Of a DNA stretch of 64,000 bases, positions 10,846 to 22,784 are shown in pieces. The position numbers were made by a program, and so were the translations under genes. Source of the DNA: Nectonema munidae. Taxonomy: Eukaryota > Nematomorpha > Nectonematoida > Nectonematidae. How positions within the stretch are numbered: the stretch's first letter is position 1; every line of letters begins with the position of its first letter. Under the pieces are notes generated by a model. That model made no database searches. It had not been told where the DNA came from and saw nothing but the letters and a program-made list of their open reading frames with translations. The stretch spans positions 883,920 through 947,919 of the forward strand of contig JAUIRK010001036.1 in the NCBI GenBank assembly GCA_030549495.1. The letters are read 5' to 3'.

Positions 10846-10984
10846 TTAACCATTTAAGTATCATAGAAATCAGACGATATTTAAAAAAAACGCAGACGAT
10901 TTATATTCAAAGTCATTGAAAAAAGCAGACGAAGATGAAATTACTTATGTTCCCAAATGGGAACATTGGGACTTAATGGGTTAA
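10846..10984. mobile_element. piggyBac-type MITE, 139 bp, copy 2
   Basis: TTAA at 10846-10849 and 10981-10984 bound a copy nearly identical to 9911-10049 over the internal segment GCAGACGATTTATATTCAAA and the following GCAGACGAAGAT. The left end has lost some of the CCC. It abuts the 3' side of the CR1-like fossil. Confidence 0.75.
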
Positions 10985-10989
10985 AGATG

Positions 10990-12012
10990 GCAAAGATAAT
11001 TTATGTAGTATTTTCTTATAATCTAAATTTTTCAAGTCCTTTTATTTTTTGGGTAATTAACCTTTCCATTTTTTCTAAATTTTTCATATCTTTTGTACGC
11101 GTTGGATGGGATATTGAACGTACCATATTCAAGGTGTGGTCGTATCAGGGCTTAATATAAGGGTAGTGCTATTCCAGTATCGAATACCTAAAGACTTGAA
11201 AACATATTGAATAAGCCTTTGAAATAGCTTTTGAAAAATGAGGCTAAAAACGCAAAGTTTTGTCGATAAGTGACCCCAAGATCGCTAATAAAGTCAACTC
11301 GTTTTATATCATAGCCAGCTATGTAATCGGTGACTCTTTGAGATAATTTGAGGGTAACTACATTTAGAGAAGTTGAGATCCATACCCCATCTGTTGCACC
11401 ATTCGTACAGAGCAAAGAGATCACTTTGTAAAGTCTTTTGAGATCTCTTAATCGAAGCTCAGTAAATGTTAAGATCGTCTGCAAATAGTTTCAAATGAGA
11501 ATCAATTCGTTTATGTATAAATTGAATAACAAAGGTCCAAGCACACCTTGGATAACACCACTTGTTACATCGATAAACTTGATAGCTGTCCAATGTCCAT
11601 TCACACAGACTTGTTGTGTTCTATTCTTAAAAAAGATTCAATCCATTTTAAAACTTTAGTATTTATGCCATATGCTTCTAGATTTTTGACAAATATTTGT
11701 GGGGTACTTTATCAAAAGCTTTACAAAAATCAAAGTAACAGTTAAACTCTTTTCTAACAAGGTGGCAATATCGTTCTTATAAAAGCCATGCTGTTCACTT
11801 GTAATGAGGTTGTTATGTTCTAGAAACGAAAGAATATTGTTTGAAATTATTGATTCAAGGACTTTAGATAACACTAGAGTCAAACTTTTTGGTCTGTAGT
11901 TAGAAATAAGTTTAGGATCTGAATTTTTATGAACTGGTGTCACTACTGCTTTTTTTCCATGTAATGGGAATGATTTTTTCACTGATAGATCTATACTGAT
12001 AAGGCAATACAA
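10990..12012 (-). pseudogene. CR1/jockey-like reverse transcriptase fossil
   Basis: Minus-strand motifs from 5' to 3': FPLHGKKAVVTPVHKNSDP then NYRPKSLTLVLSKVLES (block 1), LEHNNLITSEQHGFYKN (block 2), a decayed FDFCKAFDKVPHKYL block near 11730-11690 in a shifted frame, LKLFADDLNIY with the catalytic FADD at about 11474-11485, LYEWCNRWGMDLNFSKC near 11420, and RPHLEYGTFNIPSNAYKRYE near 11140. The 5' half (endonuclease, ORF1) is missing and multiple frame changes are present. FADD retains both aspartates but the protein is dead. Confidence 0.85.
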
Positions 12013-15000
12013 TACACAAAATTAGTTGGAGATAGTAAAAAGTTGGATATCACAACGCCACGGAGAGCGCTGAGTGTTATCCAAGAGATAAGCCGCTTTC
12101 ATGAGAGGAAAATCGTTGAAAATTGGGTACTGTCAAAAATAAGTGTTAAAAAATTGAAGAGCTTAAAAATGAGAAAAAGTTTCATTCATTTTCACAACAA
12201 AAACATTTTGTGATAGAAATTTGACGTACTCACATATCAAAGGTGAAGCAAAAACTTTCTTGAACTGGAAAAGCTTGGGAGAAAAATACTAATATATAAA
12301 ATTCAGAGTAAATAAAATTTTCACGAACTTTTATAAATTAATATAACCTGTCACAATATGAATGTACAAAATTCGACCTCACCCTCAAAAATAACTTAAA
12401 CATAATGAAAATAATTGTAAATTTGATGAAAAATGATTACTCTTTTTTAAAGTAACCTAACTTGGTAGTAAGTCTTTTTTAAACAAATTTAAACTAAAAA
12501 TATTATCGTCTTTTTGTATATGTATACAAAGAATATGTCTCATCAATGAAATGCTTTCCGAACAGTAGCAAAATAATCTATTTCACAACAAATATTACTT
12601 TCTTGAAATCCTCCATTTCTAAATTTCCTCATTTTAACCATTCTAAGCTAGTAGGTTTGAGTTCTAAAAAAATTAGCTTTGTCAGGAAGAATATGAAAAT
12701 CAAAGTTTTTTCTATTTTCTAGAATTAAGCAAATCTATGATATTCTTTCTTAGCTAAAATGCTTGAGGATTCTTTTAAAACTTTTTGTCTATGCTTAAAG
12801 TAAAGTATTGATATTTTTTGAAGGTCTGAAAATGTCTTGCATTGAATAAAATGGTTTGCATTTTTTTACCTTAGGGAAGAATTAATTTCATATCCTTGAA
12901 GTACAATCTGTGAAATATATTCAACAAGATTTTTGCTTCTGTAGAAACTGTTAAATTTTTATTATTTGATTAAACATATGTTAAAATTTCAATACTTTTT
13001 TGTCATATACTTTACAAAGTTTAATTTAACTTTTTTCAATGAGTTGTCCATGACAGTAAAGATGGCGATGTGGGGGCGGATCGAGAACTTCTTTAGTCGG
13101 AGGTGGATTGCTGGATAAAACTTTTAAGAATATTTTATAATATATAAGTTTTAACTCTCTTCTCATATGTGAGTTTAACTTTGCATTGTTAAATTTGTAT
13201 AGAACATATGTTAATTGAGATATGAGAATTTCTTTCTTCATTTTTAATTTTTTTCTTATACTTGTCTTCATTCTTGAAATTAATCAATTTTTATCATTTT
13301 TAGTTTGTAGACTTAAATTAAAGCAACTATAAAAAGGACAATAATCGATACTATATTCACGATCATTATTTTTTAAATACTCAATATTTGAGTGTTAGTA
13401 GAAATTAAATCAAATTAGCTAAATAATGATACTAAATGTGAAATAAAAGCCAAACGTGAAGAAGACTTGTTAGATTTTCCGCAAGAATGATTTCAGATAA
13501 ACGCTTCATACGAAAAGAGTACTTTTATTGGAACGCCTATATGCGTTTACTTTGCAGTGTGTGTGTTCAAAGGCTTGGTTAACCGCGAACGCATCTAAAA
13601 AGAAAATGAAGCATCAACCGAATGCAAACTTTGTAATATACAGCAGTGTGTAATAGATTGAAAATAAGAAACACTGAAATTATACGCCAGCATTCATATG
13701 AACAAGGAAAATGTGATAGCTATAACTTTGACAGCCAACAAATTTAACACGAAGCGAAATCATAAAAGAGGTTTTCTAAGTTCCCTAAGGAAGATTTTTT
13801 CTTCCCAAGGGGACAGCTATTTTGTCTCTGAGGAAAATGGATAAACTTGCAAACTTCGACGAAAAATGTAGAAAAATGTTTATTCACCACAAAAGTCGCT
13901 GTTTTAAACTTAGTTTTGATTTTTGGAATTAAGAATGTGCAGTGCTAGTTCAGAGATTGCCAATTCATTTCCTCAAATTGTAGAAAGTTGTGTGTAAATG
14001 TAATTTTTTTGATTTTTTTATAGACAACTAAATAGATTATTTATTATAGGAAGCGTAAAGGGTATTTTTGCAGTTTTTTCTAAGGGTATTTATATTTTAT
14101 AATATCAGAAATCTCCATACCGATGCATTTAGGTGTTAAACGCTCAATTGTCATGTTTATTCCGTTCTTCAAAGTCTTAACATTTTCCAAGGATCGGAAT
14201 AAAAGAATAGGAATCACTTTTTTGAATAAATCTCGGGATGATTCAAAACTTCTACAATCCGAATATTCAACTTATGAAATAAGGATTTTGGGAGAAGTAT
14301 GAATCTTAAGTTTTTTTGACAAATTCAATTAATCGTGAAACTTATTTAATAAGAGATTTACCTAATTAATTAATCAATGAAACTATTTATTCAGTTTTTA
14401 GTGAAACTTACTGAAATATAAGTAAGATCGTTTTTATTGTTGACTAAATAACGTGTATTCTGTTTTTTAGTTGTCGTTATACTTATCCAAGGTAAGATTA
14501 ATCTTCCATAGCTGGAGAGATTAATTGAGAATCAAACCGAGACGAACTGAATCCAGATCTTACACCCCCTCCCCCAACTAGGCCATCTACCGATACTATA
14601 TTGTAAAACAGTAGTTCCCAAAAGTAGACGGTAGCTGTAAAAAGATACCCTAATTCTTAGAGGCCGCGGTAAAAACTTACGAATAACAACTATTTAGCAC
14701 AAACTTATTTCCTTGAGTGAAACAAAGAAATATCTTGGTTAATTTATATGACGGTCGTATTTTGAAAATAATTTATATAAGTAGGTAGATATAAATTTTA
14801 AATATCAAAAAAAGTACACATTACCTTCCCAGTATTCGGAAGTCTCCAAAATATTTAAGACTTTCTCCCTAGATTTTAAGCGAGAAAGTGGATTCAAATG
14901 AAATTTTAAACAGCAAACTCAATGTTCGAATGGGAATCTGTTCCTTTTTTATTCTGAAAGTAATGATATTTTATAAGCACGGGGCCTTGCCTTGAAGTAA

Positions 15001-16860
15001 TATCATCTATAGGGGGCGTTTCTTTCAAAAATGCTTTACAAGGTCGCGTTGATTATAAAAAGTTTGGAAAAAAATATTCTATGTCGTTTAGACTTTTTAA
15101 TTGACTTTTCCTTCTAAAACGATGCTTCATGATATCCTAAGTTCATTTTGAATGAGGGTGAGCGAACTCAATAAGGAAACGATTGATTTTCAGTAGCAGC
15201 TTTGCTAGAGACTTTCATCTTTTTTACGTACGTTATTCCTGAAACGAATTCTAAGCGTAGAAACATCACACATTAATTATTACTATTATTATTGTTTGCA
15301 TCTTCAAAAGTTTAATATCTATTTTGAAATCAATAATGATGCAATGACAATAAATCAGTGTGCAGAGATATAAAATTTAATCGTTCACGCATTATTGGAT
15401 TAAGAATACCTCTAAGAATTGCTAATAATAATCTAGTTGAGATTTGCGAAATCAATCAGGGTAACTGCGAAGGAATCAGTACAAATCGAATATATAATTA
15501 CAGCCTATATCATATTTTCTCTTTTTCGAGCCAATATGAAACCTTTGCGCAAGTAATTTAAGCAATGCAAAATATAAAAATGTTGAAAATGAGATTATAA
15601 AAACAAGCACTTGGCATGTGAAGTCTTTGTTCTTTGATTAAGAAAATCTTTATTAGTTCTAAATACCTTACACCGGCTCGTAAACAAACTAAATTCGTTG
15701 TTCAGGAAACTAAAAAATGGAAAAACTTGGAAGAGATTTTAGCGAAAGTCCAATCAAATCTTTCAAACACTTACATTATCAAATTTGAGCATATTAGTAA
15801 TTATTAAAAAATAATAAGCAGACTGCAACACATTTCTGAGTCAAATATGTTAAAGATGACAAGAGGCATACATTGTATAGCTTTGACACAATACAAAAAG
15901 TAATTTTAGGATCTTCACTAAAGTGTAAAATTGATAGTTCCTGATGATCCGCCCAAAAGAAGTGTTTTTAGTCTTTACTTCTTAGCAAAAATGGAAAGTC
16001 TTTTCTTTCCTGGCAGCAAAATAAAATGAAATTAACGAAAGCTTGAATCTCGTTAAGTGAAAGCATTCGAATTTCAAAATTTTCACCAAATGCTATTGAA
16101 AATTGACATTAGACAGTGTATTATTACATTATAAAATTTTGTTACATGTTGTCTATTTGAAAATATTTTTTCGAAAAGTTTTTAATACGCGTTTGCTCAA
16201 TATTTTGGATCGTGAAAGGAAAATTGCCCGAGAGAAAAATTTTCATTTAGAAATATATCAAAATAGTTCCAATCGAGTAAAATAGAGAAAGATTTATTAC
16301 ATTATGAAAGAAAAATATGTATCTTTTTTTTATAAAGATAAAGAGTAAACATCAGATTAAACATTGTATTCTCGGATATCACTCTTTGAATTTGTCAATG
16401 GCAATATTCCTCACAGGCAAAGGACAATTTTAGAATTTTTAAAATGATAAAAGTGGCAAAATTTTTCTAGAATTTGAAAGCAACATTCCAAATTTTGCAA
16501 CATTTTTGCAGATTTTCTCTAAAAATTAATTCATAAAAATTTTAAATACAGTAAAAAGTGTCTGCATCCATTTTTCACATACAAATTTGAAACAAATTCG
16601 ATATTATTGTATAAGAGCTAAAAGTATATTCATAAGCCCCCCCCCCCCCCCCCCCCCACACACACACAAAATCTTCAAAGCTGAGAGCATAAATATATTT
16701 TATATAATGAGAGTTACACGTATTGCAGCATTTCAAAATCACCGTTTATTTTATTGTCATACTTTCACAGCACAAAAATTTTGCAAAAGTTAAATTACTA
16801 TTTTTGATCTTATATGCAATATTTTTTTATAAAGAATAAAAAACAAAAATATATTTCAAA
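12013..16860. other. Long AT-rich region without recognised genes
   Basis: I see no protein similarity here. Minor landmarks are CAGTAGTTCCCAAAAG near 14609, which resembles a hAT end but has no partner, and a C-rich patch near 14565. All frames are under about 82 codons and compositionally random. Confidence 0.5.
16636..16669 (+). repeat. Poly(C) followed by (CA)n microsatellite
   Basis: About twenty consecutive C residues followed by ACACACACACA. Simple-sequence repeat in otherwise AT-rich DNA. Confidence 0.9.
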
Positions 16861-16865
16861 TGGTT

Positions 16866-16884
16866 TTACCCATTTTATTTTAGC
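16866..16884 (-). promoter_or_regulatory. Candidate poly(A) signal of the receptor gene
   Basis: On the minus strand GCTAAAATAAAATGG contains AATAAA about 265 bp after the receptor stop codon. Position and motif fit a poly(A) signal, but in AT-rich DNA this hexamer is frequent. Confidence 0.35.
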
Positions 16885-17142
16885 TTAGTAAAAGTGCATT
16901 GAGTACAAAAGGAATTTGGATTGAAAGGAAAATGTGATCACTAATTTCTATATAATCGTTCGCGCAGGATGAAAAAAGGATAAGGAAAAGTGTGGAAAAA
17001 AATGAAAATTTTTTACTAATTATAAACCAATAAATCAATAAAATATTGACCGCGTCATTGATCTTGGATAGGGAACTTGGATATGGAACGAGAGAAGGAG
17101 TGCTGATATTTTTGAAGCACAACTTGAATCGTTTTTTTCCGT

Positions 17143-17749
17143 CTATCTGTTATTTCTGTGGCTGTAGAAAAAGCGATTGCTGGAGTCACAATGGAATGAA
17201 AATGAAAATCGCGATCGGAACTTCTTATCTAAAGTTAAGTAGATGATGGGCTTCAAAAATGCTGTAAAGTCAAAGAGTCTGGAGTAGAGGTATTCTTTGA
17301 AGAAAAAGGGCCGACTCTTTAATATGTCATCGTTATGGAAAAAAAAGTAAAAAATAGCAGGCGTTTGGAAAATTAGGACGATTAAAAAAGTTATGAATTC
17401 ACAGATCTCTGACAAAAAGCTTTCGCACAAGGAATGTAATCGTTTTTCCCGTGCTCTGTAGGAAAGAGTGTTTGAGATGGCGGCACTCAAAATGCGATAT
17501 TGACAGTAGAAGAGAGACAAAAACATGGGAGATATGATGATGAGGTTGATGGTTATGGCGTATGCGAATATTTTGTTCAACTTGACGTGGCATAAGCAAG
17601 TGTCTTTGTTGAACATGGAAGGATCCGTCGCTTCAAACTTCATGTACGGCAAAAAAATGACGAAAACCGTCAGCCATGACAGTACGATCCAGAAGTTTGC
17701 ACGGATCTTCTTCTGCCACGAGTTGTAACGTCTTTTTTGCTTGCTGTAT
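17143..17749 (-). CDS. Class A GPCR, exon 2 (DRY tyrosine, TM4-TM7, C-tail)
   Basis: This exon completes a 306-residue seven-helix receptor begun at 22471-22784. It starts after a CTTTTTAG acceptor; the first base completes the arginine codon of DRY, and the exon opens YSKQKRRYNSWQKK. TM4 carries the conserved tryptophan (WIVLSWLTVFV, W129 of the joined protein), the second extracellular loop has cysteines in DTCLCH, TM5 has the proline of IISPMFLSLF (P178), TM6 ends in FQTP where most receptors have CWxP, and TM7 reads FLKPIIY where most have NPxxY, followed by a helix 8 DKKFRSRF. The stop is at 17143-17145. All seven helix reference positions are present, so the protein is probably functional, but Q at 6.48 and K at 7.49 are unusual and imply altered activation. 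The ligand is unknown; I do not assign a subfamily. Confidence 0.85.
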
Positions 17750-19727
17750 CTAAAAAGAGCAATATTTGATCGCCAGTTTACGAATAAAGTTCATCAACTT
17801 TTCAAGGAAAAAAGAGGGAAGTTTAAAAAATATTAGCTTCAGAATATTCGTTAATGTTCTTGTTAATGATTATGATGATGTTGATATAAAGTAATATAAT
17901 AAGAGAATAATATTGAATATAAGAGCTCAGGAAAAAACCGCTTAAAAAATACCCCATAAGGAAAATTTCTCCTAAAAAAATCTCCTTCAACAATTTTGTC
18001 TAAATCTGGTTACGAAACGTCGTACGTCGGTATGAAATGTGCTTGGATGCAAAACGTCTTGAACTGCAGTTGTTGTGTCCGTTTTTCAACGGGCCACATC
18101 CACACGATGAGAGGGGGTAATGACCCTCTTAATAATTTGAGCCATAATAATTTCAGTTTTTTGCCTTACGATAGTATGCCATTAACCCCTATCATATCGT
18201 AGCAATAATTCCATACTTTAAGACATTTTACAAACTATTTTTATATAACTTATTTAAAAAACATTTTTCGAAATTTTTTGACAGTTTAAGTCTCTACTTT
18301 TTAATGTATGATTATGAACATTCTGTCTGTTCAAAATATTAACCAATTTCTCCCTCCATTTTAATCGATTTGTTTTTTTAATTATATTAAATCTTATAAT
18401 TAAATTAGTAAAAAATGTGTAAAACATTCTAATTAACTTACTAAAGGATCCCGCTAAAGAATTAGTAAGGTTTATCAGGTTTACCAACAAAATTTGTAAA
18501 ACTTAAGCCCAATTTTAATTATAGCTTTGACTAAATTAATTATAAGTTTCATTGCTCATCAGTAAGGCCATTTTATATTTAATCTCGCTCTAAGCTTCAT
18601 TCCCTTCAAAAGTAGACAAAATGAAAATTATTTTAAGCATTAAAATGATGGGCTTATAAAAAGTTAGTTCACAACGATGCATTTGTGTTTTGTTAAAAAA
18701 ATTTTTACAATTAAAAGCGCTTAAATTTTAATAAGTTCATCCAAATCCTTATTTCAAATATTAATCTTTGCCCGCAATCATAAAAGTAGCATTTACCCTC
18801 TTTCTCAATTTTTCACTTTTGAGCAAAGAACATTAGTTCAATTAATCGAGCTTCAATTAAATATAAATGGAGTCACAAAAATGACTCCCTACCCAAATTA
18901 AGCTTTGGATTGGGACTAACAGAAATAAAATCGGCAGAATATGAGTTTGATTTATGAACTAACCTAACCCAACCCTAACCTTAACCCTTAACATTGATTT
19001 ATTATTTTTTATATTGATTTACCTTTGATTTAAGAAATCTAACTCAATGAAGTGTAAATAGAATGGACATGTTTTCTTAATTTCATCCATGTTTCAAAAT
19101 TATTTCTCTATATTTTTGTTTGCCCAAATAAATAGAAAGCTAGGTTATGCAAAATAAAGTTACTATTTATTATTTGTTATGAAATTACTTGATCTATGTC
19201 TAGTCTTATGAATTAGTGAATGTGTTTATCTGCAAAAACACATTTATGAATTCTAACCTAAGAGACTTTGAAAAATGACATGGCAAAGAGAAAGCATGGT
19301 ATGTTATCATCAGGCACTTTTGATTCATTTTTGTAACGTTTTTATCATTTCTTTCAAGTTACTTTATTTTGCTATTCAAACAAAGTGGTTCTGACAAGCC
19401 ATCAAAAAGTTATAAGGAAATATAGTAGTAAAACAGTTTAAGTAAAAAACTTGAAACACTAAATACTTAATCAGGATGTGATATTTCGCCTCATCAAGGC
19501 TTTTTCATACAGGTAGAGAGAGAGAAAGTATTATCAATAAATCATTAAAATATTAATAATCATCTGAATAAATACTTCTTCAGTATTTCTTTTTGCAACT
19601 TGAAAACGGTGTTCGTTGTACACCGAAATTAATTGTTCAATTAAAGATTATTTTCCAAAACTATTCGTGTTATCTCAATATTTTTCAATGTCTGGATTTT
19701 TTACATCAAATTTGAAATTTAAATTCT

Positions 19728-21290
19728 AGATTTCTCTATGCTTGCAAACAGAGGCGTAGCTAGTGGGGGGCGCCAGGGGCGGTCCGCCCCGGGCGGCAGA
19801 TTTTAAGGGGCGACATTTTGTCCTAAGGTCATTTGTTAAAATATTCCATTTAATTTTTAGTTTAAATTTTCTGTTCAATTTAATCGATTCCAGTTTTTTG
19901 TGACTGTTTTAATTTTAGTGGAGGGGGTCAAAAAGGCACCCCCCCCCTCCGTCACTGATAGGGTTAAGGGGTCCAAATTTTAGTATAAAAGTTTAAAATA
20001 TTTAAATGAAATAAATTTATGTTCCATCATTTTTTTATATTTTGTTTCTTATTTCATTTTTGAGGATTGAAATTAGATGTATAGAAACCGCAGTTTATTT
20101 TGTAATTACATCTCATTTTTTACTTTTATTGTTAGATAAAATTATTAACAAGATGAGCTCTCTCAATGACTCCTTTAAAATTATTTCTGACCCTAGCCGT
20201 CTACTTTGAAGACCCTAACTACAATCAAGTCTTCGCCTGACCGTTAGCGTACGGACTTCAATTTTTGGAGGCTTTTGAAACTCAACGTCATAAAGGGCGG
20301 CAGATTCTACAACCGCCCCAGGCGGCAAAAGTGTTAGCTACGCCTCTGCTTGCAAAGAACTATCCTTTTTTAAAAGAAGGTCTTAACAAAAAGGAAGTTG
20401 AATGTTTGATATGTTTGAATTCAACATTCATTTCTATTAGTAATAAAGGCTGAGGAGATTTAGAGAAAAGCGTTAATACAAATAAACACAAACATGTTTT
20501 ACAGTGTTCTACGACACAGTTTAAATTGACGGATTACATAAAAGAAAATGATGAACAGCAAATGTCGAAATCTGGTGCTGAAGGCGCTCTAGCTTATCAT
20601 CGTGTTAAACATGGAGTTAGTTTCAGAACAATGGATTGTACTTCTTCATTGTTAAAACAAGCTTTTTCCGATTCTGAAAGAACAGAAAAAAATTTCTGTT
20701 GTAAAACAAAACTACTTATATCATTACCAAAGTTTTTGATCCTTATATACTGTAAATTGGTTTAAATGCTAAAAAGAGGAAGGAAATTGAGTTTTTTGGT
20801 TTAGCTGTTGATACCAGTGCTATTCATCAAAAATTGTCCCATAGGTAGTTCAATACTTTGATTGGGAAGAAGAAGGCATTGTTTCAAAATTAATTGAAAT
20901 ACTATTTCGAAAACATTAATTTAGCTTCCTTTGGTTGTTCAGAACATATTTTAAAAATAACGCTTTTCATAAAGCTGTTGATTCTTTGGAAATTGATATT
21001 GAAACAATTGTAATGAAAATTTTTGATTATTTTCATACATCATATACTGTGAGAACTGAAAACTTAAAAGGGTTCTGTGATTTTGTTGATTTAGTGTTTA
21101 AACATCTTCTTTCGTTCAGTAAAACAAATGGCTTTCTTTGTTTCCAGCTATAGAAAGAATTCTGCATTTGTTCTCAGCTTTAAAATCATATTTTCAATCT
21201 CAGAACAACCCACCTATAGTTTTAAACCAATTTTTTTGCAAACCCCTTTTGCGAAAAAATCAATGGACTGATTATAGAAACCAATGATCA
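19728..21290 (+). pseudogene. hAT transposase fossil (KHSHSFR/DCTS family), split by a MITE
   Basis: Motifs in order on the plus strand: LAKNYPFLKEG and the BED-like CLICLNSTF (about 20350-20440), with histidines at NTNKHKH; AEGALAYHRVKHGVSFR then TMDCTSSLLKQAFSDSE (20575-20680), the conserved KHS.SFR...DCTS block of one widespread hAT-like family; FFGLAVDTSAIHQKLS with the first catalytic Asp (about 20795); QYFDWEEEGIVSKLIE (about 20850); EHILKNNAFHKAVDSLEID (20940-20990); and RWLSLFPAIERILHLFSAL (about 21130-21190). The stretch with the second catalytic Asp (TGDN-type) is missing, and stops and frameshifts are frequent. It lies antisense inside the receptor intron. Confidence 0.82.
19749..20348. 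mobile_element. 600-bp hAT MITE inserted in the hAT transposase fossil
   Basis: Perfect 14-bp inverted ends CAGAGGCGTAGCTA and TAGCTACGCCTCTG, with the 8-bp duplication CTTGCAAA at 19741-19748 and 20349-20356. Subterminal GC-rich blocks repeat GGGGCG and GGGCGGCAGATT in inverted order (about 19765-19805 and 20295-20325). Removing it with one duplication copy gives a continuous reading from LDFSM into the AKNYPF segment of the host transposase, so insertion postdates that element. It encodes no protein. Confidence 0.92.
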
Positions 21291-22470
21291 CTTACTAATT
21301 AGATTAGTATAGTTGTTCTTTCGATTAGTTAACGATGAATTTACTAACTTTGTTAGTTAAGGCTAAGAATTATTATGCTATTTTCACAGATACATAATAC
21401 ACCAAAAGGAGCATTCATTATCTTCTTTTCATGGAGATACAGAGAAGGCTTCATTTAAACTAAACAAAGAGAAATATAGATGGTGTTAAAAGCAAAGATT
21501 TCTATTTTTAAATAATGAATTTTCACTATATATATTTTCCATATTGTTTACCAATAACTTATGATCAAAAATTTATAGTCTTGGTTTAGATGATCAGGAT
21601 TATTTTAACGAGATAGCGTTATAAAGCGTTTAGTAGTTTTTCTGAATAATTCTAAGACCACATCCAGAAGAAGGAGTTCAGACAAAATCTGTAAGTCATG
21701 GGTTCTAGAAAATACCAACTACTCATTCCAAAATTTTTTGTAATAATTATACTATATATCAATTTTTATTATATTTGCCAAGTAAGCATAGAAAAATTTG
21801 TTACATCTCAATAAATTATAATAATAAGTTTTTAGCTATTTTAAGAAAAAAAGTATAAAAAAAACTTTCAAAAACAGAGAAAAAATAGGAAAAAACGATA
21901 TCAGATGAAAACAAAAAGCTTCAATTAAAAAAGGGTACATTTTTTCAATAAAGATGATTAAAGTATTGGGATGAAAGAAACAGTTGAAAGAGCATTTTTA
22001 CTTTGCTTTCAAAAGCATCCAGAAGAATTGTAGTTTAATTAAAATATTTAAATAAAATTTCATTTAATATTGTTTTAAATAGAGTTGATATTATACGTAC
22101 TTATCAGACCAATCAGATTTACCTATTTTTTTATAAGGCTGATAAAAATTTTTGCCCCTCAAATCTCTTGCATTGCCAAAGATGTGTAAGCCATTCCCTC
22201 CTCCATAAAATTTTTACATAGCGCGGGCACTGTATCTAACAAACTAATAAACTTATAAAAGTATTTACGAAGGGATTTTGCGTAGCCAAGGCATTATTTA
22301 TTGGCCAAGAGTAATTTCTCTTCCCATGGTATTTTAACTTGCCACTTTAGAACAAAAAAACACTAAAAAAAGACTTCCCTTGGAAAATCTTGTGATCATT
22401 ACAAGAAAAAAAATGCTATATGTTTTATGAAGATTGATACAAGTTTGAAGAAGGAGAAAAGGGGCGTTAC

Positions 22471-22784
22471 CTGTCAATACTGATGAGCATCAAGTGGAAA
22501 AAGGTGAGAACGCAGAGCGCTGAGCGCAAGCACCCGAACAAGCGGCAGAGAAATGCACCAAACACAAACGTTTGCGTGTACGCGGAGGGAATCGAAGCGC
22601 AAATGATGACGCCGTTCACCAAGTCGATGACGGCCAAGGACATTTTGTAGCGCTCAGAAGCACACAACTTGAAGTAGTACTTGCGCAGCGAGAAAATGAA
22701 GCCGGCGTTGAGGGACACGATGAGAAAGGCTTCCACCGCTTGGACCAGAGTCTTCACCAAACCGAGCGTAGGGGAAGCGTGCAT
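22471..22784 (-). CDS. Class A GPCR, exon 1 (TM1-TM3, DR of DRY)
   Basis: Codes residues 1-105 of the receptor. The ATG at 22784 is the first in frame after an upstream TGA; an acceptor-like GATTCGTTAG just upstream leaves open an earlier coding exon. TM1 contains the conserved Asn (FLIVSLNAGFIFSL, N26), TM2 the conserved Asp (SLAVIDLVNGVI, D54), TM3 begins at the disulfide cysteine (FGAFLCRLFG, C80) and ends FHLMLISIDR. The donor CAG|GTAACG follows at 22469-22470. Joined to exon 2 the frame is open for 921 nt including stop. The exon is markedly GC-richer than its surroundings, consistent with selection on coding sequence. It is a plasma-membrane receptor coupling to heterotrimeric G proteins by family; the ligand is unknown. 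Confidence 0.85.

Larger units (their letters stand above)
17750..22470 (-). other. 4.7-kb intron of the GPCR gene, containing dead hAT elements
   Basis: The donor is CAG|GTAACG (minus strand, exon end at 22471) and the acceptor CTTTTTAG| (exon start at 17749). The intron is phase 2 and splits the R codon of DRY. 17750-19690 has no recognised feature apart from a short CCCTAACC-like stretch near 18965. 19728-21290 is a hAT transposase fossil on the opposite strand with a MITE inside. 21300-22470 is AT-rich with no recognised content. Confidence 0.8.

Noticed and set aside
18960-18990. CCTAACCC/CCCTAACC-like words resembling telomeric repeats (also near 27070-27190)
   Set aside because: Only a few imperfect units with inconsistent period; not an interstitial telomere array.
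19484-19512. CTTGATGAGGCGAAAT on the minus strand, hammerhead-like
   Set aside because: CUGAUGA is mutated and stem II is absent.
20265-20453. 62-codon plus-strand frame
   Set aside because: Chimera of the MITE right end and the hAT transposase; the junction at 20348 is an insertion boundary.
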